Assembly (NCBI RefSeq): GCF_009695745.1
Contig: NZ_VUNH01000001.1
Coordinates: 338,229-402,228 of the forward strand
Direction of reading: 5' to 3'
Source of the DNA: Pyramidobacter porci
Lineage (GTDB): Bacteria; Synergistota; Synergistia; Synergistales; Dethiosulfovibrionaceae
Length of the DNA stretch: 64,000 nucleotides
Shown: positions 7,197 through 17,000 of the stretch, piece after piece
Numbering within the stretch: position 1 is the first letter of the stretch
Layout: every line of letters starts with the position of its first letter
The notes under the pieces: model-generated
What the model saw: the letters and a program-made list of their open reading frames with translations, nothing else
Database searches by the model: none
What the model was told of the DNA's origin: nothing
Translations under genes and position numbers: made by a program

Positions 7197-8816
7197 TTAA
7201 CGGTTGATGAAATTTATTATACCTGATGCAATCGATTCCGCCATCCGCTGCTGATACGCCGGCTGAGCCAGGCGCTTTGCCTCCGACAGCTCGGTGATGA
7301 ATCCCGTCTCGATCAGCACCGACGGCATGACCGCGCCGCGCAACACCCAGAAAGGCGCCTGAGCGACCCTCTTCATGTCCAGCCGGCTCTCCTGGCCTGC
7401 TTTGAAAAGCTCCTCGGCCAGATCGGTACTTTCGTCGATCTTGGCATTTTGCTGCATGTTGCCCAAAATCGACAGCAGCATTTCAGTTCTCTTGTCCGAC
7501 GATCCCTTCTTGCCGGAGCTGTCTTCGGCTATTTCGGCGTTTTCGATTTTCGCCAGCGTCATGGCGTCCTTGTCGGTCGGCAGAGCCATGATATAGATTT
7601 CCACGCCTCTGGAATGGCGCCCTTTGGGCAGGGCGTTGAGGTGGATGCTGATAAAAACGTCAGCCTTCCAGTCGTTCGCCATTTGCGTGCGCTCCCGCAG
7701 TGTGGGGTACGTGTCCCCTTCCCGGGTCATGCGCACGGTCACCGCTCGCGAACGCAGTTCTTTCGCCACCCGCTTGGCAATCTGCAAGGCCAGATCCTTC
7801 TCCCGATACCCGTGCGCCATGGCGCCGGGATCCTTGCCGCCGTGCCCCGCGTCGATAACGACGAGTTTCTTCCTCTTGCGGGAGCGCAGCGCAGGAGAAG
7901 GCGGCTTTTTTTCACGAGATTTGTCCTCTCCGTCTTTTGCGCTCAGCTTCTTGTCGTCCTTCTGACTTCTGTCCCCCGCGGAAAACTTCTCGGCTTCGTT
8001 TCGACGCGAGGTTTTGTCACCCAGCTTGAAATCCATGACAAGGCGATAAGGATCGCTCAACGTGAAGACTTTGACCGTTCTGCCGGGAAAAGAAAAATCC
8101 AGCCGCGCCGTGGCATCGCTTTTAACCGACAGGGCGATGTCGGAACGCGCGGATTTGAGGGCGCGCCTTTGCGAGGCATTCATCGGCGCAAGTACCACGG
8201 TCAGCGTTTCGTCCCGAATGGTATATGAAGGTTCCGCAGAGCCTTCAAGATCGATGACAGCCCGCACGTCGGCATGATCGCCGCCCCATCTCAACGCCTT
8301 CAGCCGGGGAAGATCCTGCGCTTTTTGCTGTTCCTGTCGGAGCGGCCCCCGCTGTGGCGCGTCGGTGGCGGGCGTTTTCTTCCGATCGACCGATTCCCGC
8401 TCCGCTGGAGGCGTTTGCCGCTTTCCTGACCCTGACCATTGCAAGGCCACGTTTCGCCCATTTCTCTTCAGAAATCGCGAGAACACGCTCAGTACCGTGT
8501 CAGCATCAACCCACCAGTGCCCATCCTCCATGCGCGCCCGGGCCGGCAGGGCGACGACGCTGTAACCGATCCACACGACCGCCGCGCCGCGCACGAAGCG
8601 CAGCCCGACGGGAGCCTGTACGACCAGTTCCTCTTTTTCCTGCCGGATCTGATATCCAAGCCCTGCCGCTATCTGATCCGCCGCCGCCATGCGAAGCGAA
8701 TGGAACTCCTTCACTTCCGCGCTTCCGGATACTCCGGCGCCGGTCCACTGCCACGTGCTTGCGCCGGCACTCGGAGCGACCAGAAGGCAAAGGAAAATGA
8801 CAAGCGCGAAGTTCAA
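7197..8816 (-). CDS. N-acetylmuramoyl-L-alanine amidase with AMIN-like domain
   Basis: This is an exported murein amidase of the Amidase_3 type that cleaves the bond between MurNAc and L-Ala. In order: a signal peptide (LNFALVIFLCLLVAPSAGA), a copper-amine-oxidase-like N-domain, an AMIN-like segment around residues 170-265 (DHADVRAVIDLEG, DPYRLVMDFKLG), a Lys-rich linker, then the catalytic domain from about 315 with zinc ligands in VVIDAGHGG, EKDLAL, SIHLNA and the Glu of VLIETGF. The start is taken as TTG at 8816, four bases after the pmbA stop, because it directly begins the signal peptide; longer frames overlap pmbA. Confidence 0.88.
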   Translation of the reverse strand: MNFALVIFLCLLVAPSAGASTWQWTGAGVSGSAEVKEFHSLRMAAADQIAAGLGYQIRQEKEELVVQAPVGLRFVRGAAVVWIGYSVVALPARARMEDGHWWVDADTVLSVFSRFLKRNGRNVALQWSGSGKRQTPPAERESVDRKKTPATDAPQRGPLRQEQQKAQDLPRLKALRWGGDHADVRAVIDLEGSAEPSYTIRDETLTVVLAPMNASQRRALKSARSDIALSVKSDATARLDFSFPGRTVKVFTLSDPYRLVMDFKLGDKTSRRNEAEKFSAGDRSQKDDKKLSAKDGEDKSREKKPPSPALRSRKRKKLVVIDAGHGGKDPGAMAHGYREKDLALQIAKRVAKELRSRAVTVRMTREGDTYPTLRERTQMANDWKADVFISIHLNALPKGRHSRGVEIYIMALPTDKDAMTLAKIENAEIAEDSSGKKGSSDKRTEMLLSILGNMQQNAKIDESTDLAEELFKAGQESRLDMKRVAQAPFWVLRGAVMPSVLIETGFITELSEAKRLAQPAYQQRMAESIASGIINFINR

Positions 8817-8820
8817 ACAT

Positions 8821-10170
8821 TTATTTTCCAGCCACCGCAATATCGTCCACCACCATTGTGCAGCCGCCGAAACGGTCATAGAACCGTAAATCGCCGCCGA
8901 CTTCAATAATTTTATTCAGAAAATCGCACAGATTCCCGGCGATCGTCACCGCGGAGACGGGGCGGGAAACGCCGTTCTTATGATACAGCCCGCGCGCCGC
9001 CAACGAAAAATCTCCGCTGACCGAGTCAACCGTATGCAGCCCCATCAGCTCGGTGACACGGAAGCAGCCGTCGTAAGCCGCCGCAAGCTCTTCCGCCGAA
9101 CGCGCTCCGGGCACGACGAACAGATTGCTCACATCGACGTCAGGCAAGGAAGAGAGCCCGCGGCTGCCGTTCCCCGTCGAAATCGTTCCGAGACGTTTTC
9201 CGTATTGCAAATTGCTCAGCCAGGAAACAAGGCGGCCGTGGTCAAGCAAAACCGTCCTCTGCGTGGCAACGCACTCGGCGTCGCAGGCGGCCGTTCCCAT
9301 GCCGCCGTACATCCGTCCGTCGTCCACAAGCGTCACGACGGGGGAAGCCACCCGTTCCCCCATTTTGTCAGCCAGAAGAGTGAGCCCCTTGCAGACATTC
9401 GAGGCGAAGAACAGCTCTGCCAGCCCCTCAAGAAAGGAAGCGACAACCTCAGGCTCGAGAATGAGCGTATAGCGCCCCGTCGGCAAAGGCTCGCCGTGCA
9501 GCAGGCGTACCGTGCGCGCGACGGCCTCGTCGACCGGCAGCCGGGAAGAGAGCGCCGCCCGAGAACGTCCGTCCAGACTCGCTCCGCCAATCTCGACGGT
9601 CCCGCCGTCCTCCGCCAGCAGTGTGACGCCGATCCCGCCGGCGGTGGAACGACTTTGACAGGAAACGCCGTAACTGTTGATCGTCAATGATTCTTCCCAG
9701 CCGATAAAAATACTGGCATCGCGCACCGTGCGCACACGCCGGTCGAAAGCTCGGGCCTGACGACTCATTTCCATACAGAGTTCAATCTGTTCCCGCGGAT
9801 CCCACGCGACCAAATCGGGATCATAAATGCCCAGATCAACCGCCGGAACTGCCGGCTGTGTCCTCGCAAAGACGACGTCGTCCTCCGCGGCTCCATGCCG
9901 CGCATTGCGAAAAGCGTTTTCACACAGCACGGCAGCGGCACGGTCGTCGATATCATAAAGGCTCGCTACGCCCTGGCGATGCTCCCGGTCCAGTATGCGC
10001 AGCCCAAGACAATCGGAAATCGAAGCATGACTTTTTTCCAGCGCCTCATCGCGGACCGAAAACGAGCGGCTGCCGTAACCGCACCATACACATTCCGCCG
10101 CCAATGCTCCGCCGGCTTGGGCACACGAAAGCATGCGCTCGAGCAAACGCCGCGCCGTGTCGATGTCCAT
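8821..10170 (-). CDS. pmbA: TldD/PmbA (TldE) family metallopeptidase
   Basis: The 449 aa protein belongs to the TldD/TldE family, which acts as a cytoplasmic protease on modified peptides and unfolded peptides. Family features: SRSFSVRDEALEKSHAS near the start, ILDREHRQGVASLYD, the AEDGGTVEIGG segment and the closing VTIAGNLCDFLNKI / DRFGGCTMVVDDIAVAGK. The HExxH zinc motif of TldD is absent, which points to the TldE/PmbA partner. No TldD gene is in this window. The start at 10170 has GAGG eight bases upstream; an earlier in-frame start overlaps the PHP gene. Confidence 0.88.
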   Translation of the reverse strand: MDIDTARRLLERMLSCAQAGGALAAECVWCGYGSRSFSVRDEALEKSHASISDCLGLRILDREHRQGVASLYDIDDRAAAVLCENAFRNARHGAAEDDVVFARTQPAVPAVDLGIYDPDLVAWDPREQIELCMEMSRQARAFDRRVRTVRDASIFIGWEESLTINSYGVSCQSRSTAGGIGVTLLAEDGGTVEIGGASLDGRSRAALSSRLPVDEAVARTVRLLHGEPLPTGRYTLILEPEVVASFLEGLAELFFASNVCKGLTLLADKMGERVASPVVTLVDDGRMYGGMGTAACDAECVATQRTVLLDHGRLVSWLSNLQYGKRLGTISTGNGSRGLSSLPDVDVSNLFVVPGARSAEELAAAYDGCFRVTELMGLHTVDSVSGDFSLAARGLYHKNGVSRPVSAVTIAGNLCDFLNKIIEVGGDLRFYDRFGGCTMVVDDIAVAGK

Positions 10171-10181
10171 GCGGGCGACCT

Positions 10182-11009
10182 CTACATCCTGAGTCCCAAT
10201 CGAGCCCACGGCAAAAGATTTTCAGGAACCGGGATGCCGAAATGGTATCCGGGACGCCCTCTGCCATGATAATCGGAGCCTGCCGTGACCTCGAGACCGT
10301 TCGCTGCCGCCAGCGCTTTGTAGGCCTCGCTCTGCTCCCTGCTATGGTGGCCTGAATAACATTCAAGCCCCCAAAGTCCAAACGATTTCAGCCAGCGCAG
10401 AACATCCGGCAGTTCCTTGATATCCGGGCACGTCTGCACCGGATGCGCCAGCACGGAAAGGCCGCCCGCACGATGGATCGCGCGGATCGTTTCTTCCGGC
10501 GACAAACTGACCTTGTGAACGTACGCCTTTCCTTCCCGTCCCAAATACTCCGAGAAGGCCGTCGGCACATCGTGGACGATTCCCTTGCGAATCAGCGCAT
10601 AGGCAAAATGCGGACGGCCGATAACGCCCTTTCCCGCTTCATCCTGAACGTCCTTCAGCGTTATGGAGATCCCCAGTTCGTTCAACCTGGCAAGAACCCG
10701 ACGGTTGCGCTCCTCACGATAATATTGGATCTTTGCCAGCGCCGCGCGAAACTCTTCGTCCTGAGGATCGTAATTATAGCCCAGGATATGCAGCGTCCGC
10801 GGATATTCTGCGGAGATCTCCACTCCCGAAACAGCTCTGATGCCCAACTTGCGGCACATCGACATGAAGGCGGGAACGCCCTTCATCGTATCGTGATCGG
10901 TCAGGGACATCACCGCCAGCCCGCGTTTTTTGCCAAGGCGCGCCAGCGTTTCGGGAGAATCGCTCCCATCAGAGCAGAGACTGTGAAAATGCATATCAAT
11001 GCGAATCAT
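10182..11009 (-). CDS. PHP-domain phosphoesterase (TrpH/RNase AM family)
   Basis: This is a PHP-domain metal-dependent phosphoesterase of 275 aa. Metal ligands are visible in DMHFHSLCSDGSDSPE, LTDHDTMKGVPAF, SGVEISAEY, SVLAHPVQT, CYSGHHSREQ and TAGSDYHGRGRPG. Family members hydrolyse 3',5'-bisphosphonucleotides or short RNA 5' ends. Its ATG overlaps (ATGA) the stop of a 26-codon upstream reading frame. The pmbA gene follows after 11 bp, so the three probably share a transcript with the amidase cluster. Confidence 0.88.
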   Translation of the reverse strand: MIRIDMHFHSLCSDGSDSPETLARLGKKRGLAVMSLTDHDTMKGVPAFMSMCRKLGIRAVSGVEISAEYPRTLHILGYNYDPQDEEFRAALAKIQYYREERNRRVLARLNELGISITLKDVQDEAGKGVIGRPHFAYALIRKGIVHDVPTAFSEYLGREGKAYVHKVSLSPEETIRAIHRAGGLSVLAHPVQTCPDIKELPDVLRWLKSFGLWGLECYSGHHSREQSEAYKALAAANGLEVTAGSDYHGRGRPGYHFGIPVPENLLPWARLGLRM

Positions 11010-11086
11010 TTACGTTCGTCCGCCTTTCGCGAACAAACGCCATACTGCAAGATGCCCATGAACGACGGCAGCCGCGCCGTAAACAT
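11006..11086 (-). CDS. Small upstream reading frame (26 aa) coupled to the PHP gene
   Basis: This short frame begins ATG at 11086 with AAAGGAG at ideal distance and reads MFTARLPSFMGILQYGVCSR then KADERK. Its stop overlaps the PHP gene start as ATGA. The strong ribosome site and stop-start overlap suggest it is translated and couples translation of the PHP gene. It has no recognised family, and could be a leader peptide. Confidence 0.5.
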   Translation of the reverse strand: MFTARLPSFMGILQYGVCSRKADERK

Positions 11087-11304
11087 GGTATCAACTCCTT
11101 TCGCCGTCCTGCCGAAAAACCGACAAAACGACCGACTGCGTTAACTATAACAGAAATTAAGCCATTTTGCGAAAAGAAACCGGACGCTCCGCCACAAATT
11201 GGTGTTTTCTCCTATTTTAACTCAGCGTGAAAATCTCTCCCCCGCGGATTCCGCCGATACCGCCAAAATGGCAGTAAAAAGTCCTGCTTCGGCCGAAAAA
11301 AAGC

Positions 11305-11332
11305 AAAAAAAAACCACGACTTTCGTCGTGGT
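11305..11332 (-). terminator. Terminator after tRNA-Ile
   Basis: On the minus strand ACCACGAC-GAAA-GTCGTGGT forms a perfect 8 bp stem with a tetraloop and is followed by nine T residues, 11 bp after the tRNA 3' end. Confidence 0.92.
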
Positions 11333-11342
11333 GAGCGGACTA

Positions 11343-11419
11343 TGGTGGGCCGCAGAAGATTTGAACTTCTGACCTCTCGGTTATCAGCCGAGTGCTCTGA
11401 CCAACTGAGCTAGCGGCCC
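11343..11419 (-). tRNA. tRNA-Ile (GAT)
   Basis: This 77 nt minus-strand tRNA has acceptor GGGCCGC/GCGGCCC, discriminator A and encoded CCA. The anticodon stem-loop CTCGGCTGATAACCGAG gives anticodon GAT. It is not inside an rRNA operon here. Confidence 0.97.
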
Positions 11420-11438
11420 TTACTTGAACATACGAGGA

Positions 11439-11466
11439 ATTGTACCACAAAATTCTCATTTGTGAA
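11439..11466 (-). promoter_or_regulatory. Promoter of tRNA-Ile
   Basis: On the minus strand TTCACA (11466-11461) and TACAAT (11444-11439) are separated by 16 bp, about 20 bp upstream of the tRNA. Confidence 0.7.
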
Positions 11467-11862
11467 GCCCTGAAATCTATTTTCCTCCCCAATCGGCAGT
11501 TGAAAGAGAAACATCAAAAGAGCGACAGAAACACAACAGCAACGGGATCAGCAATTTCACTCCCGATATCTTGAACTTATGATTCGACCTGAGATGATTT
11601 ATCCACTTTATTGAAACATATCACCAATTTTCACGGTATGACGCTGACCGTAAATTCCCGAACGGTTGAAGGCGCTTTTCAATGATTTACCGTACGTCGT
11701 TTTCCGGATGAACTCAACTGATTCACGTAGAGCAAAGAATGAAGTTAAGTTTACCTGTTTTGTATAAAACATCAATGCGCAAACAGTCGTTTTCGTGTAA
11801 TATGTGCATCGTTGAGACGGGACCGTCATGTCCTGCCTGATTCTTTGCGGAGGTGAACTTTT
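11467..11862. other. Gene-free stretch upstream of htrA
   Basis: This AT-rich stretch carries no convincing reading frame. It must hold the htrA promoter, but no single -35/-10 pair stands out: TATAAA near 11763 and TAATAT near 11799 are possible -10 boxes with poor -35 partners. A stress sigma factor could be used, which cannot be judged here. Confidence 0.5.
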
Positions 11863-13263
11863 ATGGAATTGAGAAAACTGAAAAGATCTTTTATAGGCAT
11901 CATGTTGGGTGTCATGGTCGCGGGCGGTGTGCCCGCTTTTTCCGGGACGTTGCCGCCTGAAGCGCTGACTGCCGGCAGTCCCGTTGCCGATCTGGTCGAG
12001 AAGGTCGGTCACGCGGTCGTCAATATCGACGTCGAAGGCACGGTCACGCGCACGGTGAACCAGGGGCTGCCCAACGACCCCTTCTTCAGGGAGTTCTTCG
12101 GCGACATGTTCCGCGAGTACACGCGCCGCGTTCCCATGAAGGGAGCCGGAAGCGGCTTCGTCGTCTCCAAGGACGGGCGCATCCTCACCAACAACCACGT
12201 CATTGACGGCGCCGACAAGATCACGGTCACTTTCTTCGACGGCAAGACCATGGAAGCCTCGGTGATCGGACGCGATCCGACGTTCGACATCGCCGTGATC
12301 AAGGTGGACGGCAAAGACCTTCCCACGCTCGAGCTGGGCGACAGCGACAAGATCCGCGTCGGCGAAACCATGGTCGCCATCGGCAACACGCTGGGGCTGG
12401 GGCTGGAGCCCACCGTCACCGTGGGCGTCCTTTCGGCGCGCAACCGCAGCATTCACTTGCAGAATTTTAACTTCGACGGCTTCCTGCAGACCGACGCCTC
12501 GATCAACCCCGGCAACAGCGGCGGCCCTCTGCTTGACATGCAGGGGCGGGTGATCGGCATCAACACGGCCATTATCCCCTCGGCCCAGGGGATCGGCTTC
12601 GCGATTCCCATCAACATGGCCAAGCAGGTGATGAACGACATCGTCTCCTACGGCAAAGTCCGCCGCGGCCAGATGGGCGTCTACCTGCAGCCTATCACCG
12701 AAGACATCGCTTCGGCTTTCGAGCTGAAGAACACCAAGGGCGCTCTGATCGCCGACGTGATCCCCGACTCTCCCGCCGAAAAGGCCGGCCTGAAGCGCGG
12801 CGACGTCATCGTCAAGCTCGACGGCAAAGAGGTAGAAGACAGCGTCAAACTGAGCACTTCGGTGCGCCAGCACATGGCGGGCGACAAAATCAATCTCGAA
12901 GTGCTCCGCAACGGCAAAACCATGAACTTCTCGCTGACGCTTGCGGAAGTGGACACCACGGTCGCCGACGCCAGCACGGCGGAGAAAATCGGATTCACCG
13001 TGGCAACGATCACTCCGGAACTGCGCAAAGAGCTGAAGCTCTCGGAGCGCGACAGCGGCCTGGTCGTCACCGAAGTGGAAGAAAAATCCCTGGCGGCTCG
13101 TTCCGGCCTGCGCCGCGGCGACATTATCCTCCAGGCCGGCGGCCGTGAAGTGAACAACTCCGGCGACCTGTTCAAGGTCATCGGTTCCACCAAGAGAAAC
13201 CGCGTTCCCTTGCTGATCCGCAGATACGGCCGTACGCAGTATTTGCCTCTGAACGTCAAATAA
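11863..13263 (+). CDS. Deg/HtrA-type periplasmic serine protease with two PDZ domains
   Basis: The 466 aa protein starts with an export signal (basic MELRKLKRSF, then a hydrophobic stretch to about residue 27). The trypsin-like domain carries His112 (TNNHVI), Asp142 (TFDIAVIK) and Ser219 (NPGNSGGPL). Two PDZ domains follow (about 268-360 and 380-466; the second has GLVVTEVEEKSLAARSG). This DegP/DegQ layout removes or refolds damaged envelope proteins. GGAGG lies upstream of the ATG. A terminator follows, so it is probably transcribed alone. Confidence 0.95.
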   Translation: MELRKLKRSFIGIMLGVMVAGGVPAFSGTLPPEALTAGSPVADLVEKVGHAVVNIDVEGTVTRTVNQGLPNDPFFREFFGDMFREYTRRVPMKGAGSGFVVSKDGRILTNNHVIDGADKITVTFFDGKTMEASVIGRDPTFDIAVIKVDGKDLPTLELGDSDKIRVGETMVAIGNTLGLGLEPTVTVGVLSARNRSIHLQNFNFDGFLQTDASINPGNSGGPLLDMQGRVIGINTAIIPSAQGIGFAIPINMAKQVMNDIVSYGKVRRGQMGVYLQPITEDIASAFELKNTKGALIADVIPDSPAEKAGLKRGDVIVKLDGKEVEDSVKLSTSVRQHMAGDKINLEVLRNGKTMNFSLTLAEVDTTVADASTAEKIGFTVATITPELRKELKLSERDSGLVVTEVEEKSLAARSGLRRGDIILQAGGREVNNSGDLFKVIGSTKRNRVPLLIRRYGRTQYLPLNVK

Positions 13264-13286
13264 GCTTTCCGGCTCCACAAACGAAC

Positions 13287-13335
13287 GCCGGGATGCAGCG
13301 GACATTTCCGTCTTCTGCATCCCGGCTCTTCTTTT
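13287..13335 (+). terminator. Terminator after htrA
   Basis: GCCGGGATGCAG and CTGCATCCCGGC form a perfect 12 bp stem around a 16 nt loop, followed by the T-rich TCTTCTTTTT. Confidence 0.88.
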
Positions 13336-13364
13336 TGTCGAAACAATAAGCGCGGCAAACAAGA

Positions 13365-13413
13365 CGATCCCCGCCATTGGACTCGTTTTTCCCGAGTCCA
13401 ATGGCGGGGATCG
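13365..13413. repeat. Perfect 21 bp inverted repeat with 7 nt loop between convergent genes
   Basis: The arms 13365-13385 and 13393-13413 are exact reverse complements, separated by TTTTTCC. It lies between the htrA terminator and the end of the Skp-like gene. A typical T-run is missing on both sides, though GTCTTGTTTGCC follows on the minus strand. It may act as terminator for the minus-strand gene or as an RNA-stabilising hairpin. Confidence 0.8.
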
Positions 13414-13464
13414 CGTCGTACTTTCAATGCGCGCTCTTCAAGATAGCGCTGCAAAAGATCGTTT

Positions 13465-13980
13465 TTACTTTTGGGCGGGCTGAGCCGGAGCCGGTTTGTT
13501 CACCGTCACCGTGGGCAAATCAGCGAACTTCGGAGTGCGCTTGTTCATTTCCTTCATTACCGCGTTTGTCACGTCAAGCTTGGAGTCTGCGCCGAGAAGC
13601 AGTTGACGACTTACGACCGCCTGAATTCTGGGGTTTTTCTTCCGCCACGCCTCCGTTGCCGCCGCCAGTTCCGACTGCAGAACCGCCAGCGCGGCATTGC
13701 GCTCGACCGCCATCTGCTGCTCCAGCGCGGCCTGCCCCTGCCTGATGATGTCCTGCGCCTCGGGCAAGTTTTCCCGGCCGCGGTACAGAGCCACCAGGTC
13801 GTTGTATCCCTTCTGAAGCACCTTCTGTACCTCGCTCAGGTGCTCTTGTCCTTTCTTGCCGGGGATCGACTGAGTCAGGAGCCTCTCCGTATCCACCACC
13901 GCGATCTCCGTGGCCGGGGCCGTTCCCGCTGCCACCCCCAACAGCAGTACCGCCAGAAAAACCGTCATCGCTCGTCTCAT
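13465..13980 (-). CDS. OmpH/Skp-family periplasmic chaperone
   Basis: The 171 aa protein has a signal peptide (MRRAMTVFLAVLLLGVAAG, cleavage near APATEIA) and a mature start EIAVVDTERLL typical of Skp/OmpH. The middle is rich in Ala, Gln, Glu and Lys and probably forms the paired helices that grip unfolded outer-membrane proteins; a Pro-rich tail ends it. The start at 13980 has GGAGG seven bases upstream. It lies just downstream of the large autotransporter gene on the same strand (about 100 bp), which suggests a role in its transit. Confidence 0.85.
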   Translation of the reverse strand: MRRAMTVFLAVLLLGVAAGTAPATEIAVVDTERLLTQSIPGKKGQEHLSEVQKVLQKGYNDLVALYRGRENLPEAQDIIRQGQAALEQQMAVERNAALAVLQSELAAATEAWRKKNPRIQAVVSRQLLLGADSKLDVTNAVMKEMNKRTPKFADLPTVTVNKPAPAQPAQK

Positions 13981-14082
13981 CGCAAAACCTCCACACAAAA
14001 AAGATTTAAATTTCCACGTCACATTGTACCATAAAGAAGAGGGCGGATCTCAACCGCCAACCCGCCCTCTTCGCTTCGAACG

Positions 14083-17000
14083 TCAGTTCGCTTTTCTGCC
14101 GCTCTGCAACAGACGTTCCAGCTTCTCCACACGCGCGTTCATCTCGGCCATCTGCTCGGCCTGGCGCATGTTGGTCTGCCGCAGCGAGGCCACTTCGGCC
14201 TGCAGTTCGGCGTTCTCCTTCTGCATCACGTAGACGCTGCTGATCGGGCCCTTGCGGTAGCGTTCGGGGATCTGATCCTTGTCTTCTTTCCTGCCGATCT
14301 TCCAGGTCAGTCCGGCGTTGGCCATCGAGTCGCCGTGGTGGGTGACGGACACTCCGGCGTGGACCATGAAGTCTTCTTTCAGGTAGTGCGCGAAGCCGAG
14401 GGCCAGCGCGTACTCGCCTTTGTACGCTCCGAAGCCGGCCATGATCTGGCTGGGTTCGACGGGGTCGTACTGCATCGGTTTCAAGCCGGCGAGGGCGGAG
14501 CCGAGCGCTCCGGTGGTCTTGATTTCGCCTCTCAGTTCGCCCATCTGGTTATAGACGTCGCCGAATCTGTTGTAGATGTTGTTGAACTGTGTGTCTACGG
14601 CGCTGAGGGCGTCGCCGACGTTGTGGTAGGTGCCGCCGCGGATGATGTAGGTGGGTGCGGAGACCGTGCCGTCGACGTTGACCGTGGAGCCGCCGCCGAA
14701 GTGGTTGGATACGCTCGACGAGGCGCCCCAGAGCTGGGAGCCGTTGACGGCGTCGGCGCTGGTCTGGCTGACTTCGCCCTTGGCGACGTTGACGACTTTG
14801 CTGCCGGTGGCGTCGAAGCCTTTGGCGGTGACTTTGCCGGCGAAGGTGGGCGCGTCGACGACGCTTACTTTGATGGCGCCGGAGTCGTTGCTCAGCGTGA
14901 TGTTGCTGCCTGCCTTGAAGTTGAGGACGTTATCGGTCTTGCTGACGGTCTTCACTTTCACGCCGTCGATCTGGGCGTCCCAGCTCTGCAGGGCGCTGGC
15001 AGACGTCGACGCGACCTGCTTGAGCTGTCCTTCGGTGGCGGCCTGTCCGGCTCTGTCGCCTTCGCCCCAGCCGGAATCGAGGGCGGTGTTGGTCAGGCCG
15101 TTGATCGTGCCTTTGCCGTCCTTGTTGATCGTGAGCTTGTTTGTCGTCCCCGCAACGTCGAATTTCAGCTCGTTCTTGAGGGCGACGACGACCTTGCCGC
15201 CGTCGACTTTGGTCTCGGTGTTCGTGCCGTCGCCGGCTACGTGGAGGGTCTCGCCGAGTTTCTTGTTGACGGTGTTGCTGTCGTCGGCCTTGAAGGTGAG
15301 TCCCTTGTTCACCGTGGCGCCGGTTTCGGCGATCTTGGCGTCCAACGTCTTGAGCTGGGCCACGTTCACCGCGTCGGTGTCGGCGCTGCCGGCGGCCACG
15401 TTGGCGATCTGCCGGGTGGCGTTGGCGTTCCCCACGGAAACGGCCCCGTAGGACCCCTTCACCGTGCCGTTTACGAGCGCCTCCATTGCCGCTCCGGCTC
15501 CGGCAGGCACGTAGACGTTCGACAGCATCTGACGGTCGGCCATGCTGAAAGCGCCCAGCGCCACGCCGCCGTCGACGGAAGCGTTGGCGCCATGTCCCAG
15601 AATGACGGCGTTCGACGCGCCCGTCGCCGCGGCGCTGTCCAGCGAACCGATGACGACGTTGCGGCTCTTGCCGTCCATGCTGCGTTTGTCGCCCAGAACG
15701 ATATTGAAGTCGCCGTTTTTGACGGTGTTCTCCGAGCCGATCACGGTGACGTGGCTGACGTTTTCGCCGACGTTCTTGTAGCCGTCGAGCAGGTTGAAAT
15801 CGCTGGTCTTAGTGCTTGTTCCGGTCAGTTTGTTGCCGACGCCGATCAGCTGGGAGCGTTTCGCATAATTCGCCGTATTGGCTCCGCCAATCGCCAAAAC
15901 CGCGCCGCCGCTTTGGGCAACGGCACCGGAAAGGATCGTCCCCATTTTGAGATAATCCTTATTTTGGTATGCTTGCGCTAACTCAAACATCTCGCTGAGA
16001 GAAAGATTTACGTCGTTATAAGAATTGGATATGCTGTTCCCTGCGCCAAAAATAAGTGCGCCATTGGCCTTGTCAGTTCCATTAGCCGTACCGACAATGC
16101 TGTTTGTTACGCCGTTATACTTGGCCCCTTCTTGTTTTATGGTGTTAAATGAACCGTAGATTGTTGCCGTAGCGCCCTTTGCGGCGTCTAAGACACTATA
16201 TGGATTAGCAGTGCTCCAGTTGGAACCGTTCCCTTCAATCGTTGAATACGAACCCGTAACGGTGGAGAACAATCCCTGCGCAGAGACTTCTACGCCTGCC
16301 GCTAAGGCATTAAACGCCTTGGCGCCATCGTTGTTGTAATTACCTTTGCCCGAATCCGTGGAGTTGACGCTGTAGAAATGCGTCTTGGCTTTGTCTACTT
16401 TTATGTTCAACGTTTTCAGCTGCGCCACGTTCACCGCGTCGGTATCCTGCGAGCCGGCCGCCACGCTGGTGATCTGGCGGGTCGTACCAGAGCCGTTACC
16501 CACAGACAATGCGCCCTTTGTCGCTTTCCATGTTCCATTGGTAGCAGTAGAAGCCGCGCCTGTGGCGAAATCCCAACCGGCGGTTCCCAAAGCGCGGTTG
16601 GCGACAGATGAAGCACCCAACGCCACGCCACCTTCCACCTGCGCGCTGGCGCCGTTGCCTAAAGCCACGCCGGAAATGCCGGCGGCGCTCGCATTCGCGC
16701 TTGCTCCGATAACGATGGCGTTAGCAGCCGCCGCATTCGTGTTGGCGTCTCTGCCTATGACGACGGCATCGGTCGATTGCGCGTTGGTACCGCGGCCTAT
16801 CGCAATGGCATTGTCGGCTGCAGCCTGCACCTTGGCGCTGTTGCCGATAGCTACGGATTGTTTTCCCGCGGCGCCGGCCGTGGCGCTGGCCGCGCCATAA
16901 TTGCTTGTTACCAATGTCCCTGCTGTATTCGTACCATTCACATGCACATACGTGTTCGTGGCGTTTTTCAGCTGCGCCACGTTGACGGCGTCGGTATCCT

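Noticed and set aside
14335..15981. Long plus-strand frame opposite the autotransporter
   Set aside because: The product is rich in Gly/Val/Asp from reversed repeat codons and has no start signal or family; the minus-strand adhesin explains the DNA.
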